Shown here: piece after piece, positions 7,684-16,768 of the stretch
How positions within the stretch are numbered: the first letter of the stretch is position 1
Layout: each line of letters begins with the position of its first letter
NCBI RefSeq assembly: GCF_001425685.1
Contig: NZ_LMCY01000033.1
Location: 116,221-180,220, forward strand
Direction of reading: 5' to 3'
Length of the DNA stretch: 64,000 nucleotides
Origin: Massilia sp. Root335
GTDB lineage: Bacteria; Pseudomonadota; Gammaproteobacteria; Burkholderiales; Burkholderiaceae_D
Position numbers and translations under genes: made by a program
Notes under the pieces: model-generated
Told to the model about the DNA's origin: nothing
The model's input: only the letters and a program-made list of their open reading frames with translations
The model's database searches: none

Positions 7684-10260
7684 ATGCCCGACCCATTAAA
7701 GCTGTACAAGGCCAAGCGCGATTTCAAGATCACGGCCGAGCCCAAGGAAGGCGGCGAGGCCAGCAAGGGGCTTCTCACCTTCGTGATCCAGAAGCACTGG
7801 GCCACCCGTCTGCACTACGATTTCCGTCTGGAACTGGACGGCGTCATGAAGAGCTGGGCCGTGCCCAAGGGCCCCAGCTTCGACACCCACGACCGCCGCA
7901 TGGCCGTGCACGTGGAAGACCATCCCATCTCGTATTCCGACTTCGAAGGCACGATCCCGCCGCAGCAGTACGGCGCCGGCAAGGTCATCGTCTGGGACAA
8001 GGGCACGTGGGAACCCGTCGGCGACCCGCGCAAGGGCTTCGCGAAGGGCGAGATCAAGTTCGAGATGCATGGCCACAAGATGCACGGACGCTGGGTGCTC
8101 GTCCGGCTGCGCGGCCACGAGGACGACAGGCAGGAGCCCTGGCTGCTCATCAAGGAGAACGACGAGTACGCCCGTCCGGCCGCCGGATTCTCCGTCGTCG
8201 ACGAGATGCCGGACAGCGTCAGGGACCTGCCGATGCCCGCGTCGGGCGCCGCCGCGGCCGCGAAGCCGGCGCGCAAGGCCGCGGCCAAGCCGAAGCGCGG
8301 CGCGCCGCCCGACGGCGCCGTCAAGGCCGACCTGCCGGCGACGCTGGCGCCGGAACTGGCCACGCTCGTCGACGGCCCGCCGGCCGACACCGAAAACTAC
8401 ATCTACGAAATCAAGTTCGACGGCTACCGCATGCTCACGCGCGTGCAGGGCAAGGACATCCGCTTCGTCACCCGCAACGGCAACGACTGGACCGCCAAGC
8501 TCGGCCCGCTGCAACAGGAGGTCCGGCGCATGAAGCTGCCGGACGGCTGGTACGACGGCGAGATCGTCGTGCACGACGAGAACGGCAAGCCGAACTTCAA
8601 CCTGCTGCAGCTCGCGTTCGACGGCTCCAACACGGCGCGCATCGTCTACTTCGTGTTCGACGTCCCGTACTGCAAGGGGTATGACCTGCGTGACGTGCGC
8701 CTCGATGCGCGCCGTGCGTTGCTGCAGGACGTGCTGGCGGCAAAGCCGTCCGACATCGTCCGGTTCTCGACCGAGTTCGGGACCGACCCGGCGCAGCTCG
8801 TCGTCGCCGCGTGCCAGATCGGGCTGGAGGGCGTGATCGGCAAGCGGCGCGACTCGCGCTACGTGACGCGCCGCTCGCCCGAGTGGATCAAGCTGAAATG
8901 CGGGCAGCGCCAGGAATTCGTCATCGGCGGCTATACCGATCCGCAGGGCTCGCGCACGGGCATCGGCTCGCTGCTGCTCGGCTACTACGACAAGGATGGC
9001 GTGCTGCGCTACGCGGGCAATTGCGGCAGCGGATTCAATGGCGCGTCGCTGCGCCACATGCGCGCCGCGCTGGAACAGATCGCGACGGACAAGAGCCCGT
9101 TCCCGCCGCGCGCCGTGCCGGGCCGCACGAACCACTGGGTCAGGCCGGAGCTCGTCGCCGAGGTCAGCTTCTCGGAATGGACCGCCACCGACTCCATCCG
9201 CCACCCCGTGTTCCAGGGCCTGCGCAAGGACAAGCCGGCGCGGAGCGTCGTGCGCGAGCTGCCGAAGCACATGCAGGCCGAGGCGCCGCCGGCGGATGCG
9301 AAGCCCGCGCGCAAGCGGGCGGCGAAGAAGGCCCCGGCCGCGGACGACGCGTTGCCCGGCAACCTGCCCGCCACGTTCAAGGTCACGCACGGCGAGCGCG
9401 TGATGGATGCCGAGAGCGGCGTCACGAAGGTCGAGATGGTGCGCTACTACGCCCTCGTCGGCACCTTGATGATGGCATACCTGAAAGGCCGGCCCGTCTC
9501 GCTCGTGCGTGCGCCCGAGGGCGTGGGCGGGGAGCTGTTCTTCCAGAAGCACGTCGGCGACACGCGCAAGATGCCCGGCGTCGTGCGGATGGACCAGGCG
9601 CTCGATCCCGACCACCCGAGCATGACGGCGATCGCGACGACCGAGGGCCTGCTGTCGAGCGCCCAGTGGAACGTCGTCGAGATCCACAGCCAGAACGCGA
9701 CGGCCGGCCACTACGACACGCCGGACCGCATGGTGTTCGACCTCGACCCGGGCGAGGGCGTCGAATGGCCGGCGGTGCAGGAAGCGGCGCAGCTCGTGCG
9801 CGCCTTCCTGCAGGAGCTGGGGCTGAACCCGTTCCTCAAGACCAGCGGCGGCAAGGGCCTGCACGTCGTCGTCCCGCTCAAGCCGAAGCTCGACTGGGAC
9901 ACGGTGAAGGATTTTTCGCACGCGATCGTGGACCACCTGGCGCGGACGCTGCCCGAACGCTTCTCGGCCAAGAGCGGCGCGAAGAACCGCGTGGGCCGCA
10001 TCTTCATCGACTACCTGCGCAACGGCCGCGGCGCGACGACCGTCGCCGCGTGGTCGGCGCGGGCGCGCCCCGGCCTGGGCATCTCCGTGCCCGTGCGCTG
10101 GGAAGAGCTGCCCGGCCTGAAGTCGGGCAGCCATTGGACCGTCAAGACCGTGCACACGCGGCTCGACGAAGGCAATGCGCCGTGGGCGGACTACGCCAGG
10201 AGCGCGACCACCCTCACCAAGGCAATGAAGGCGCTCGGGTTCAAGCCCGGCAAGCAGTAA
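7684..10260 (+). CDS. ligD: ATP-dependent DNA ligase D (NHEJ)
   Basis: Multifunctional bacterial NHEJ enzyme, 858 residues, with the order phosphoesterase - ligase - polymerase, as in Pseudomonas-type LigD. The PE domain (about 1-180) has KHWATRLHYDFRLE and the later HVEDHP. An Ala/Lys/Pro linker follows. The ligase domain carries the nucleotidyl lysine Lys244 in EIKFDGYR and the motif EGVIGKR, ending about residue 530. After a second Lys-rich linker, the primase-polymerase domain (about 560-850) has catalytic Asp686 and Asp688 in FDLDPG plus SGGKGLHV. It trims, fills and seals double-strand ends recruited by Ku. Ku is about 4.3 kb away on the other strand. Confidence 0.97.
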   Translation: MPDPLKLYKAKRDFKITAEPKEGGEASKGLLTFVIQKHWATRLHYDFRLELDGVMKSWAVPKGPSFDTHDRRMAVHVEDHPISYSDFEGTIPPQQYGAGKVIVWDKGTWEPVGDPRKGFAKGEIKFEMHGHKMHGRWVLVRLRGHEDDRQEPWLLIKENDEYARPAAGFSVVDEMPDSVRDLPMPASGAAAAAKPARKAAAKPKRGAPPDGAVKADLPATLAPELATLVDGPPADTENYIYEIKFDGYRMLTRVQGKDIRFVTRNGNDWTAKLGPLQQEVRRMKLPDGWYDGEIVVHDENGKPNFNLLQLAFDGSNTARIVYFVFDVPYCKGYDLRDVRLDARRALLQDVLAAKPSDIVRFSTEFGTDPAQLVVAACQIGLEGVIGKRRDSRYVTRRSPEWIKLKCGQRQEFVIGGYTDPQGSRTGIGSLLLGYYDKDGVLRYAGNCGSGFNGASLRHMRAALEQIATDKSPFPPRAVPGRTNHWVRPELVAEVSFSEWTATDSIRHPVFQGLRKDKPARSVVRELPKHMQAEAPPADAKPARKRAAKKAPAADDALPGNLPATFKVTHGERVMDAESGVTKVEMVRYYALVGTLMMAYLKGRPVSLVRAPEGVGGELFFQKHVGDTRKMPGVVRMDQALDPDHPSMTAIATTEGLLSSAQWNVVEIHSQNATAGHYDTPDRMVFDLDPGEGVEWPAVQEAAQLVRAFLQELGLNPFLKTSGGKGLHVVVPLKPKLDWDTVKDFSHAIVDHLARTLPERFSAKSGAKNRVGRIFIDYLRNGRGATTVAAWSARARPGLGISVPVRWEELPGLKSGSHWTVKTVHTRLDEGNAPWADYARSATTLTKAMKALGFKPGKQ

Positions 10261-10523
10261 CCCACCGAACGGCGGCGCGGGCCCGGGCGGCCCGCCGCAC
10301 GCCTCCCCGGCGGCGGAGCCGCGTACAGGTCCGGCTACCAGATTCCCGCGCCGCACGGGACTACCTGTCCATTTGTTAATTCGCTGGCAAATTTCATTTG
10401 TCGGTTTGGTGATTTTGCGAATTGCTGCTCTTCCATTAAAACTCACAGAATGTCTTCGGCGTGGGGGTCGTCCAACTTCACTTCATTCGATCAAAAATAC
10501 GAACTACGACGGAGATAACTGGA
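10261..10523. other. Intergenic region upstream of the GH74 gene
   Basis: 263 bases without a gene. The first part is GC-rich with a stem GCGGGCC/GGCCCGC just after ligD. The second part (about 10370-10510) is markedly AT-richer and should hold the GH74 promoter. An inverted repeat CAAAT-TTC-ATTTG (10388-10400) could be a regulator site. I could not assign -35/-10 boxes with confidence. Confidence 0.4.
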
Positions 10524-12833
10524 ATGAAAATCAATCGGTGCACAAAGGCGCTCATCGGGAGCGTGTTCGGCGGCGTCCTCATGGCCGGGCTGATCGCGGC
10601 ACCCGCGCAGGCCCAGGGCTACACCTGGCAAAACGTGCAGATGGTCGGCGGCGGCTATGTCGACGGCATCATCGCCCATCCCGGACAGCAGGGCCTGTTC
10701 TATGCGAAGACCGACGTGGGCGGCGCCTACCGCTACAACGCGGCCACCGCCACCTGGGTCCCGCTGAACGACTGGACGCCGAGCGCCAACAATAACTGGA
10801 TGGGCGTCGACAGCATCGCCGTCGACCCGAGCAATCCCAGCATGGTCTTCATGTCCGTCGGCGCCTACGACAGCTGGGCGTACGTCCCCGCCGGCGCGAT
10901 CCTCGTGTCGTCCAACCAGGGCGCCACCTTCACCGCCCACCAGATGCCGTTCCCGATGGGCTCCAACAACACGGGCCGCGACGCCGGCGAGCGCCTGCAG
11001 GTCGACCCGAACAACGGCAACGTGCTGTTCTACGGCACCCGCAACGACAACCTGCCGACGCCGTACAACAACGGCATGAACGGGCTGTGGACCAGCACCG
11101 ACAAGGGCACCACGTGGACCCAGGTCGCGGCCGGCAATGCCCCGCCGCTGTCCAGCGACGGCACCGGCGCCGGCATCGTCTTCACCGCGTTCTACAAGCC
11201 GTCGCTGGCCAACGGCCGTACGCAGACCATCTTCGCCGGCGTCTCCGACAGCAAGGCGCCGTCGACCCTGTACGTCAGCACCGACGCCGGCGCCCACTGG
11301 AGCGCCGTCAGCGGCGGGCCGGGCGCGACGAGCGCCGGCGGCATGTATCCGAACCACGGCCTGATCGGCCCGGACGGCAACCTCTACATCACCTATGGCA
11401 ATTCGCCCGGCCCCTACGGCATGAGCAGCGGCCAGGTGTGGAAGTACAGCGTCGGCCAGAATACCTGGCAGAACATCACGCCGCTCGCTCCCACCTCGTC
11501 CGATTCGTTCGGCTACGACGGCCTGGCGCTCGACGCGAAGAAGTCCGGTACGCTCATCGTCACCACGGTCGACCGCTACTCCAACGGCGACACGATCTTC
11601 CGTTCCACGAACAGCGGCAACTCCGGCAGCTGGATCGACCTGAAACCCAAGGCCACGATGAGCTGGACGCAATCGCCGTGGGCGCCGTGGGGCCATCCCA
11701 CCGGCTTCCAGGGCTGGATGAATCCGGTCATCGATCCGTTCAACTCGAACAACGCCTTCTACGGCACGGGCGGCGGCATCTTCGGCACCACCAACCTGAC
11801 CGCCGCCGACAGCGGCCTGGCCACCAACTGGGCCGTCGCCGCCAAGGGGATCGAGGAGACGGTGCCGCAGACGATCGCGTCGCCGACGTCGGGCGCGCCG
11901 CTGATCGCCGCGATCGCCGATGTGTGCGGCTTCGTCTTCAATTCGCTGACGACGCCGCCCAACTCGATGATTTCCACGACCAGCGGCACCGGCGTCGGCG
12001 GCGCCTGCACGTTCGGCAGCGGCATCGACTTCGCCCGGGGCAATCCGGCCAAGATGGTCATGGTCGGCAGCAATCCGTACTCGAGCCCGGTGCCCGTCGG
12101 CGTCGTGTCCTCCAACGGCGGCAGCAGCTGGACCGCTTTCCCGACCCTGCCGGCCGGCATGAAGAAGGGCGAAGGCTCGGTCGCCGTCAGCTTCGACGGC
12201 AACTCCATCGTCTGGTCGCCGCACACGGACGACAACCTGCACCCGGTCTACACGACCAATGGCGGCGCGTCGTGGACCACCATCTCGTTCTGGGGTAACA
12301 CGCTGCCCGTCGGCGCGAAGGTCCTGTCGGACGGCGCGCAGAACGTGTTCTACGCGTGGCAGTCGGGCACGACGAACTTCTACGTCGGGAACGGCGCCGC
12401 GAGCTGGTACCAGGCGGCCGCGCTGCCGGTCGCGCCGACGCAGGTGACGGCTGTGCCGGGCCGCGGCGGCGAAGTGTGGATGGCGGCCGGCTCGGGACTG
12501 TACAAGAGCACCAACTCGGGCTCGTCGTGGAATGCGCCCATCACGATCACCTATTTCGGCTACGCCTTCACCCCGACGTCCATCGGCTTCGGCAAGGCGG
12601 CCGCGGGCGCGAGCTACCCGGCCATCTACTCGGGCGGGCAGTTCTCCGACGGCACGACGGGCCTGATGCGCTCCATCGACGGCGGCACGACGTGGACGAA
12701 GATCAACGACGGCAACCACCAGTGGAGCGGCATCAGCCAGGTCGTCGGCGACATGCGGACCTTCGGTACGGTCTACCTGAATGTCGCGGGCGGCATGGGC
12801 CGGGGCATCATCTACGGCACCTCGGCGAACTGA
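10524..12833 (+). CDS. Secreted GH74-type xyloglucanase-like protein
   Basis: A 769-residue secreted glycoside hydrolase. The start at 10524 has GGAG 10 bases upstream and gives a Sec signal peptide (about 1-29, ending AQAQ). The mature N-terminus has the GH74 hallmark segment VQMVGGGYVDGIIAHP, then YAKTDVGGAYR and MGVDSIAVDP. Repeated BNR/sortilin-like blades (STDKGTTW, STDAGAHW, SNGGSSW, STNSGSSW, SIDGGTTW) fit the twin seven-bladed propellers of this family. A DVCGFVF segment near residue 465 matches the region of the second family catalytic Asp, although the flanks differ from classic enzymes. The likely substrate is xyloglucan or a related beta-1,4-glucan. No carbohydrate-binding module is seen. 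Confidence 0.85.
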   Translation: MKINRCTKALIGSVFGGVLMAGLIAAPAQAQGYTWQNVQMVGGGYVDGIIAHPGQQGLFYAKTDVGGAYRYNAATATWVPLNDWTPSANNNWMGVDSIAVDPSNPSMVFMSVGAYDSWAYVPAGAILVSSNQGATFTAHQMPFPMGSNNTGRDAGERLQVDPNNGNVLFYGTRNDNLPTPYNNGMNGLWTSTDKGTTWTQVAAGNAPPLSSDGTGAGIVFTAFYKPSLANGRTQTIFAGVSDSKAPSTLYVSTDAGAHWSAVSGGPGATSAGGMYPNHGLIGPDGNLYITYGNSPGPYGMSSGQVWKYSVGQNTWQNITPLAPTSSDSFGYDGLALDAKKSGTLIVTTVDRYSNGDTIFRSTNSGNSGSWIDLKPKATMSWTQSPWAPWGHPTGFQGWMNPVIDPFNSNNAFYGTGGGIFGTTNLTAADSGLATNWAVAAKGIEETVPQTIASPTSGAPLIAAIADVCGFVFNSLTTPPNSMISTTSGTGVGGACTFGSGIDFARGNPAKMVMVGSNPYSSPVPVGVVSSNGGSSWTAFPTLPAGMKKGEGSVAVSFDGNSIVWSPHTDDNLHPVYTTNGGASWTTISFWGNTLPVGAKVLSDGAQNVFYAWQSGTTNFYVGNGAASWYQAAALPVAPTQVTAVPGRGGEVWMAAGSGLYKSTNSGSSWNAPITITYFGYAFTPTSIGFGKAAAGASYPAIYSGGQFSDGTTGLMRSIDGGTTWTKINDGNHQWSGISQVVGDMRTFGTVYLNVAGGMGRGIIYGTSAN

Positions 12834-12841
12834 CGGTGCGC

Positions 12842-12872
12842 GGCACGGTGGTATGCTGTCTGCCACCGTGCC
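12842..12872. other. Hairpin between GH74 and GspC-like genes
   Basis: A perfect 10-bp stem GGCACGGTGG/CCACCGTGCC with an 11-base loop, starting 8 bases after the GH74 stop. It lacks a T-run, so it may slow rather than end transcription or protect the mRNA 3' end. Confidence 0.5.
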
Positions 12873-12903
12873 CGCTCACCGCAACGAATCTCGAAAGACA
12901 GAC

Positions 12904-13572
12904 GTGAAACACTTGCCCCTCGCCGCCGCCGTCACCCTGTTCAGCGCCGCGTGCGCATCGGGCGCCTACTGGGGGCTGCCATGGTTCCAGCCGCCCGTGC
13001 GGGCGGTCGTGGCGGCATCGCGGGCGGGTGTGGCACCACCCTCCATCGACGCCGCCGCGGGACTCTTCGGCGGCGCGCCGGCCGGTGCGGCGGCCAGCGC
13101 GTTCCAGCTGAAGGGCGTCATCGACGCCGGGCCGGAAGGCGTGGCGATCCTCGCGATGGACGGCAAGCCGGCGCAGGCGGTCGGCATCGGCAGGGAGGTC
13201 GCACCGGGCGTGCGCGTGCGGGAAATCCACCAGCGCTACGTGCTGCTCGACGACGGCGGCGCGCTCAAGCGCCTCGACCTGCCGGACAGCGCGATCGCCG
13301 GCCTGGCGCTCGTCGCGGCAGCGGCGCCGCTGTCCGACACGTCCGCGTCCGCGCCCGCGCGCGCCGAGGCGCCGCGCACACCCGTCACGGTCGCGCGGTC
13401 CGGCGGACCGATGCCGCCGCCGGTCATGAATCCGAACCTGGCCAGGACGCCCGGCCAGGTGCCGGACCAGATACGGCAGATGCAGGAGATGCAACAAATG
13501 CAACAAATGCAGCGGATGCACAGGCCGTCCGGCATCGGCCCCGCGGCGTTCGGCGCGAAGCCGGTGGGCTGA
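12904..13572 (+). CDS. Orphan type II secretion GspC/N-like protein
   Basis: A 222-residue inner-membrane-anchored protein; the GTG start at 12904 follows a weak AAGACAG. A hydrophobic N-terminus (about 4-22) precedes a small beta domain (about 70-145) containing FQLKGVIDAGPEGVAILAMDGKPAQAVGIGREV and YVLLDDGGALKRLDLP, characteristic of the homology region of GspC/PulC. The C-terminal part is Pro/Met/Gln-rich, with a run of EMQQMQQMQRM repeats. The PDZ or coiled-coil domain of full GspC is absent and no other gsp genes are near. A role linked to export of the preceding glucanase is possible but unproven. Confidence 0.7.
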   Translation: MKHLPLAAAVTLFSAACASGAYWGLPWFQPPVRAVVAASRAGVAPPSIDAAAGLFGGAPAGAAASAFQLKGVIDAGPEGVAILAMDGKPAQAVGIGREVAPGVRVREIHQRYVLLDDGGALKRLDLPDSAIAGLALVAAAAPLSDTSASAPARAEAPRTPVTVARSGGPMPPPVMNPNLARTPGQVPDQIRQMQEMQQMQQMQRMHRPSGIGPAAFGAKPVG

Positions 13573-13582
13573 GCGGCGCGGC

Positions 13583-14275
13583 TCAGGGGGCCGGCGGCGC
13601 CGGCATCGTGAAGCGGGCCAGGTCGTCGATGCCGAGGCGCGTCTCGATGGCCGCGATCCGCTTGACGGCATCCTCGAAGCCGTCGTGTCCGAACATCCGC
13701 TTCTCGATCTCCTCGAACCGTTCCGACATCTCGTCGTAGGCCTTGCCGGACAAGGCATCCTTCCAGGCCGGGAAGACGATCGTGTCCTCGCGCGCCGCAT
13801 GGTGTTCGTACATCAATTCGAAGGCCTCGAGCGCCTGCGCGAGCGGCAGCGCGTTGCCGCTCGCGATCCGGCCCCGGGCCGTTGCGCGCAGCACGTACGC
13901 CGTGAGCTGGCGGCCGCGGTCGTGCTGGGCATGCAGCACATCGACGTAGCCCGCGGCCGGGCCCTTCGTCCTGCGCACGGCGGGAAAGATGTGCTCTTCC
14001 TCCAGCTTGCGTTCGTGGTAGTCCTCGCCGAACGTGCGGAACAGCTGCGCCGTCTGCGTCAAGGCGTCGGCCGGCACCCGGGCCGGATCGCTGCGCAGGC
14101 GCGCCGCCGCGGCGCGGTAGACGAGCAGGGCGCGGCGCAGCACGCCGTGCTCGCGCATCAGGTCTTCGGCGGCGCCGACGTCCTTGCTCCTGTCCTCGGC
14201 CGCACCCGCGGCCGCGGCGATGCCGCCCGCCGCCAGGACGAGGAAACCGCGCCGCTCACGTCGAATGTCGTCCAT
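13583..14275 (-). CDS. Hemerythrin-domain protein with Tat-like signal
   Basis: A 230-residue protein. The N-terminus RRERRGFLVLAAGGIAAAAG looks like a twin-arginine signal. The rest is a four-helix hemerythrin/HHE domain with metal-binding His/Glu in MREHGVLRR, DYHERKLEEEHIFP, HAQHDRG and YEHHAAREDTIVFP. Such proteins bind a di-iron centre and act in oxygen, NO or redox handling. It is the last gene of the leftward SDR - Ku - small membrane protein - hemerythrin run and overlaps the preceding gene by 20 bases, so it is probably co-transcribed with Ku. Confidence 0.85.
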   Translation of the reverse strand: MDDIRRERRGFLVLAAGGIAAAAGAAEDRSKDVGAAEDLMREHGVLRRALLVYRAAAARLRSDPARVPADALTQTAQLFRTFGEDYHERKLEEEHIFPAVRRTKGPAAGYVDVLHAQHDRGRQLTAYVLRATARGRIASGNALPLAQALEAFELMYEHHAAREDTIVFPAWKDALSGKAYDEMSERFEEIEKRMFGHDGFEDAVKRIAAIETRLGIDDLARFTMPAPPAP

Positions 14276-14543
14276 GCGTCACTCCGTTGTCGTCCACGGG
14301 GTCGCCCCGCTCGTTGCGCACGATGGCGCGGATGTTCATCGCCGCGAGCCCGGCCTGCAGCGCGATCAGCGCCCATGCGCCGTCGTGCAGGCCCCACACG
14401 ATCCACAGGACGTTACTCGCGATGAAGGTCCAGAACCCGACGACGCGCTTCCTGGCGTGGCGCGCGCCGACGAGGAAGGCGGCCGCCAGCGTCACGGCCA
14501 TCGCCGGCCATTGCAGCAGGTCCAGCAGCGTGTCGACATCCAC
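14256..14543 (-). CDS. Small three-helix membrane protein
   Basis: A 95-residue protein with hydrophobic stretches at about 12-28, 36-53 and 57-72, separated by short basic loops (GARHARKR). Size and layout recall SemiSWEET or PnuC-like half-transporters, but no diagnostic motif is present and function is unknown. Its ATG directly abuts the Ku stop codon, and its 3' end overlaps the hemerythrin gene by 20 bases, so it sits inside the Ku operon. Confidence 0.7.
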   Translation of the reverse strand: MDVDTLLDLLQWPAMAVTLAAAFLVGARHARKRVVGFWTFIASNVLWIVWGLHDGAWALIALQAGLAAMNIRAIVRNERGDPVDDNGVTHGRHST

Positions 14544-15629
14544 TCAGGCGGCCTTCCTGCGCCGCGCCGGCGCCGTCTTTGCGGCCGTCTTCGGCGCAGC
14601 CCTGGCGGCCGTCTTCGCCGCTGTCTTCGTCGCCGTCTTTGCCGACGTGGACTTCGCGGCCGTCGTCCGCTTCGCACCCGCATGCGTGGCCGCGTGCGCG
14701 GGGGCCTTGCGCGCGCGCGGCGGCGGGGTGTCGTCCGTGTCGTCGGCGGCGGCGCGCGCCGGCTTCTTCGCCCTGGCCGGCGGCGGTTCGTCGTCGCCGT
14801 CGTCGCCGTCGTCGTCCGCCGCGGCTCGCGCGGGCTTCTTGCCCAGGCTGGCCTGCAGCAGCGAGACGAGGTCGATGACGTTCGTTTTCGCCGGCTTCTC
14901 TTCCTCCGGCTCCGGTTCCGTCAGGGTCTTGGTCTGGTTGGCGGCGACCTTTTTCTTGATCAGCGCCAGCACGTCTTCGCGGTAGGTGTCGTGGTACTGC
15001 TGCGGCTTCCACTTCTCGCTCATGCCTTCGACGAGCGCCTTGGCCATCTGCAGTTCCTTGTCCGTGACCTGCGCCGCCTTCGAGTCCGCGCCCGGGATCT
15101 TCAGCTCGTCGATGGGGCGGATCTCGTCCGGATAGCGCAGCGTGTTCAGCACGATCGTGTCGCCCACGCACACGAGGGCGGCGAGATGCTGCTTGACGCG
15201 GATGACGACGTTGGCGATGCCGATCTTGCCCACTTCGCGCAGGGTCTCGCGCAGCAGCGCATAGACCTTGTCGCCGCCCTTGCCGGGCGCGAGGTAGTAG
15301 GGCTGCTCGTAGTAGATCAGCGGGACCTGCTCGGCGTTCACGAACGCGATGATGTCGATCGACTGCGTCGCTTCCGGATTGGCGCGGCGCAGGTCTTCGT
15401 CCGTCAGCACGACGTATTCGCCTTCCTTGTATTCATAGCCCTTGACGATGTCGTCCCACGACACTTCCTTGCCGGTCGCCTTGTTGTAGCGCTTGAAGCC
15501 GATCGGCGCGAAGTCGCGCCGGTCGAGCATCGTCAGGTCGAGCCCCTGGTCGCTCGCCGCCGGATACATCTCGACCGGGATGTGCACCAGCCCGAAGCTG
15601 ATCGCACCTTTCCACATGCTGCGTGCCAT
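14544..15629 (-). CDS. ku: Ku homodimer protein for NHEJ
   Basis: Bacterial Ku, 361 residues, starting MWKGAISFGLVHIPVEMY-like after MARS, with AGGAG upstream. The DNA-encircling core spans about 1-260. A long Ala/Lys/Pro/Arg-rich tail (about 270-361, with KKPARAAADD and [13 protein letters not shown]) is typical of extended Ku C-termini that bind DNA and help recruit LigD. It binds double-strand ends and works with LigD encoded at 7684-10260. It is 16 bases downstream of the SDR gene and directly upstream of a small membrane protein and a hemerythrin, which suggests a stress-response operon. Confidence 0.97.
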   Translation of the reverse strand: MARSMWKGAISFGLVHIPVEMYPAASDQGLDLTMLDRRDFAPIGFKRYNKATGKEVSWDDIVKGYEYKEGEYVVLTDEDLRRANPEATQSIDIIAFVNAEQVPLIYYEQPYYLAPGKGGDKVYALLRETLREVGKIGIANVVIRVKQHLAALVCVGDTIVLNTLRYPDEIRPIDELKIPGADSKAAQVTDKELQMAKALVEGMSEKWKPQQYHDTYREDVLALIKKKVAANQTKTLTEPEPEEEKPAKTNVIDLVSLLQASLGKKPARAAADDDGDDGDDEPPPARAKKPARAAADDTDDTPPPRARKAPAHAATHAGAKRTTAAKSTSAKTATKTAAKTAARAAPKTAAKTAPARRRKAA

Positions 15630-15645
15630 CTGGCTCTCCTCGAGG

Positions 15646-16629
15646 TTATTCGCCCACCGATCCCGTGATCGGCAGGACGACGCCGGTGACGTAGCCGGAA
15701 CACACGTTCGACGCGAGATAGACGTATGCCGGCGACAGCTCTTCCGGCTGGGCCGGACGGCCGAACGTCGTGCTCTGGCCGAACTTGGTGATGTCTTCCG
15801 GCGACTGGTCGGCCGGATTCAGCGGCGTCCACACGGGGCCCGGCGCGACGGCGTTCACGCGGATGCCCTTGTCGAGCAGGTTGGCGGCGAGGGACATCGT
15901 GAACGCGTGGATCGCGCCCTTCGTCGTCGAATAATCGAGCAGCTTCTTCGACCCCTTGAGACCCGTCACGGAGCCGGTGTTGACGATCGACGCGCCGCGC
16001 TTCATGTACGGCAGGCAGGCCTTCGCCATATGGAAGTAGCCGTAGATATTGGTCCGCATCGTCTCGTCGAAACGGTCTTCGGTGAGGTCGAGCAGCGACT
16101 CGGCGTGTTCCTGGAACGCGGCGTTATTCACCAGCACGTCCAGACGGCCCCACCTGGCGACGATCTGGTCGACGGCCTGCTGGCAGAATTCCATGTCCTT
16201 GACGTCGCCCGCGATGGTCACGCACTTCTGGCCCTCGGCTTCGATGTAGCGCTGGGTCTCGGCGGCGTCCTCGTGTTCGTTCAGGTACAGGACGGCCACG
16301 TCGGCGCCTTCGCGCGCGAACAGGACGGCGACGGCGCGGCCGATGCCGGAATCGCCGCCCGTCACGATCGCGACCTGGCCCGCCAGCTTGCCGCTGCCCT
16401 TGTACTGCTCGGCCATGAACCTGGGCTTGAGCTCCATCTGCGCCTCGAGGCCCGGCTTGGCCAGGTGCTGGGCGGGGAAGTCGCCGCTCGGCTGCTGGAT
16501 GCCGGTCTGGGCCGCATTGCTCCCGCCCGCGCCGCTGCCCTGGTCGCCCTTCTGCATGCTGGCGTCGCGCTGGTCCTGGCGGTTCTGGATCGCCTTCTGC
16601 TTGTTCGCTGCATCGTCCTGTGTTGCCAT
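15646..16629 (-). CDS. Short-chain dehydrogenase, YghA-like
   Basis: A 327-residue SDR. The start at 16629 is set by GGAGAGGACC directly upstream. A hydrophilic Gln/Asp-rich N-terminal extension (about 1-60) precedes the Rossmann domain with VTGGDSGIGRAVAVLF, NNAA and catalytic YSTTK. Extended SDRs of this type (E. coli YghA, Bacillus general-stress glucose-1-dehydrogenase-like proteins) are NAD(P)-dependent and often stress-induced; the true substrate is unknown. First gene of the leftward run that includes Ku. Confidence 0.88.
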   Translation of the reverse strand: MATQDDAANKQKAIQNRQDQRDASMQKGDQGSGAGGSNAAQTGIQQPSGDFPAQHLAKPGLEAQMELKPRFMAEQYKGSGKLAGQVAIVTGGDSGIGRAVAVLFAREGADVAVLYLNEHEDAAETQRYIEAEGQKCVTIAGDVKDMEFCQQAVDQIVARWGRLDVLVNNAAFQEHAESLLDLTEDRFDETMRTNIYGYFHMAKACLPYMKRGASIVNTGSVTGLKGSKKLLDYSTTKGAIHAFTMSLAANLLDKGIRVNAVAPGPVWTPLNPADQSPEDITKFGQSTTFGRPAQPEELSPAYVYLASNVCSGYVTGVVLPITGSVGE

Positions 16630-16743
16630 GGTCCTCTCCTTGTGCATGATCCCGCCAGTATTCCCGCGCCGGCCGGACGCTGACGGTGCGCTTCCACACA
16701 TTGCGAGCATTTGCTAGGCGTTACAGGTGCTTTGTGGCAAACT

Positions 16744-16755
16744 TGTTACGTAACA
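16744..16755. promoter_or_regulatory. Perfect 12-bp palindrome in divergent promoter region
   Basis: TGTTACGTAACA is perfectly self-complementary and lies between the divergent SDR (start 16629) and diguanylate cyclase (start 16769) genes, 13 bases before the cyclase start. The location fits an operator for a dimeric repressor. The regulator is unknown. Confidence 0.4.
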
Positions 16756-16768
16756 GTGCCAGGGGTGG

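Noticed and set aside
12842-12872. Hairpin after GH74 as a full rho-independent terminator
   Set aside because: The stem is good but no T-run follows on either strand, so it is recorded only as a hairpin.
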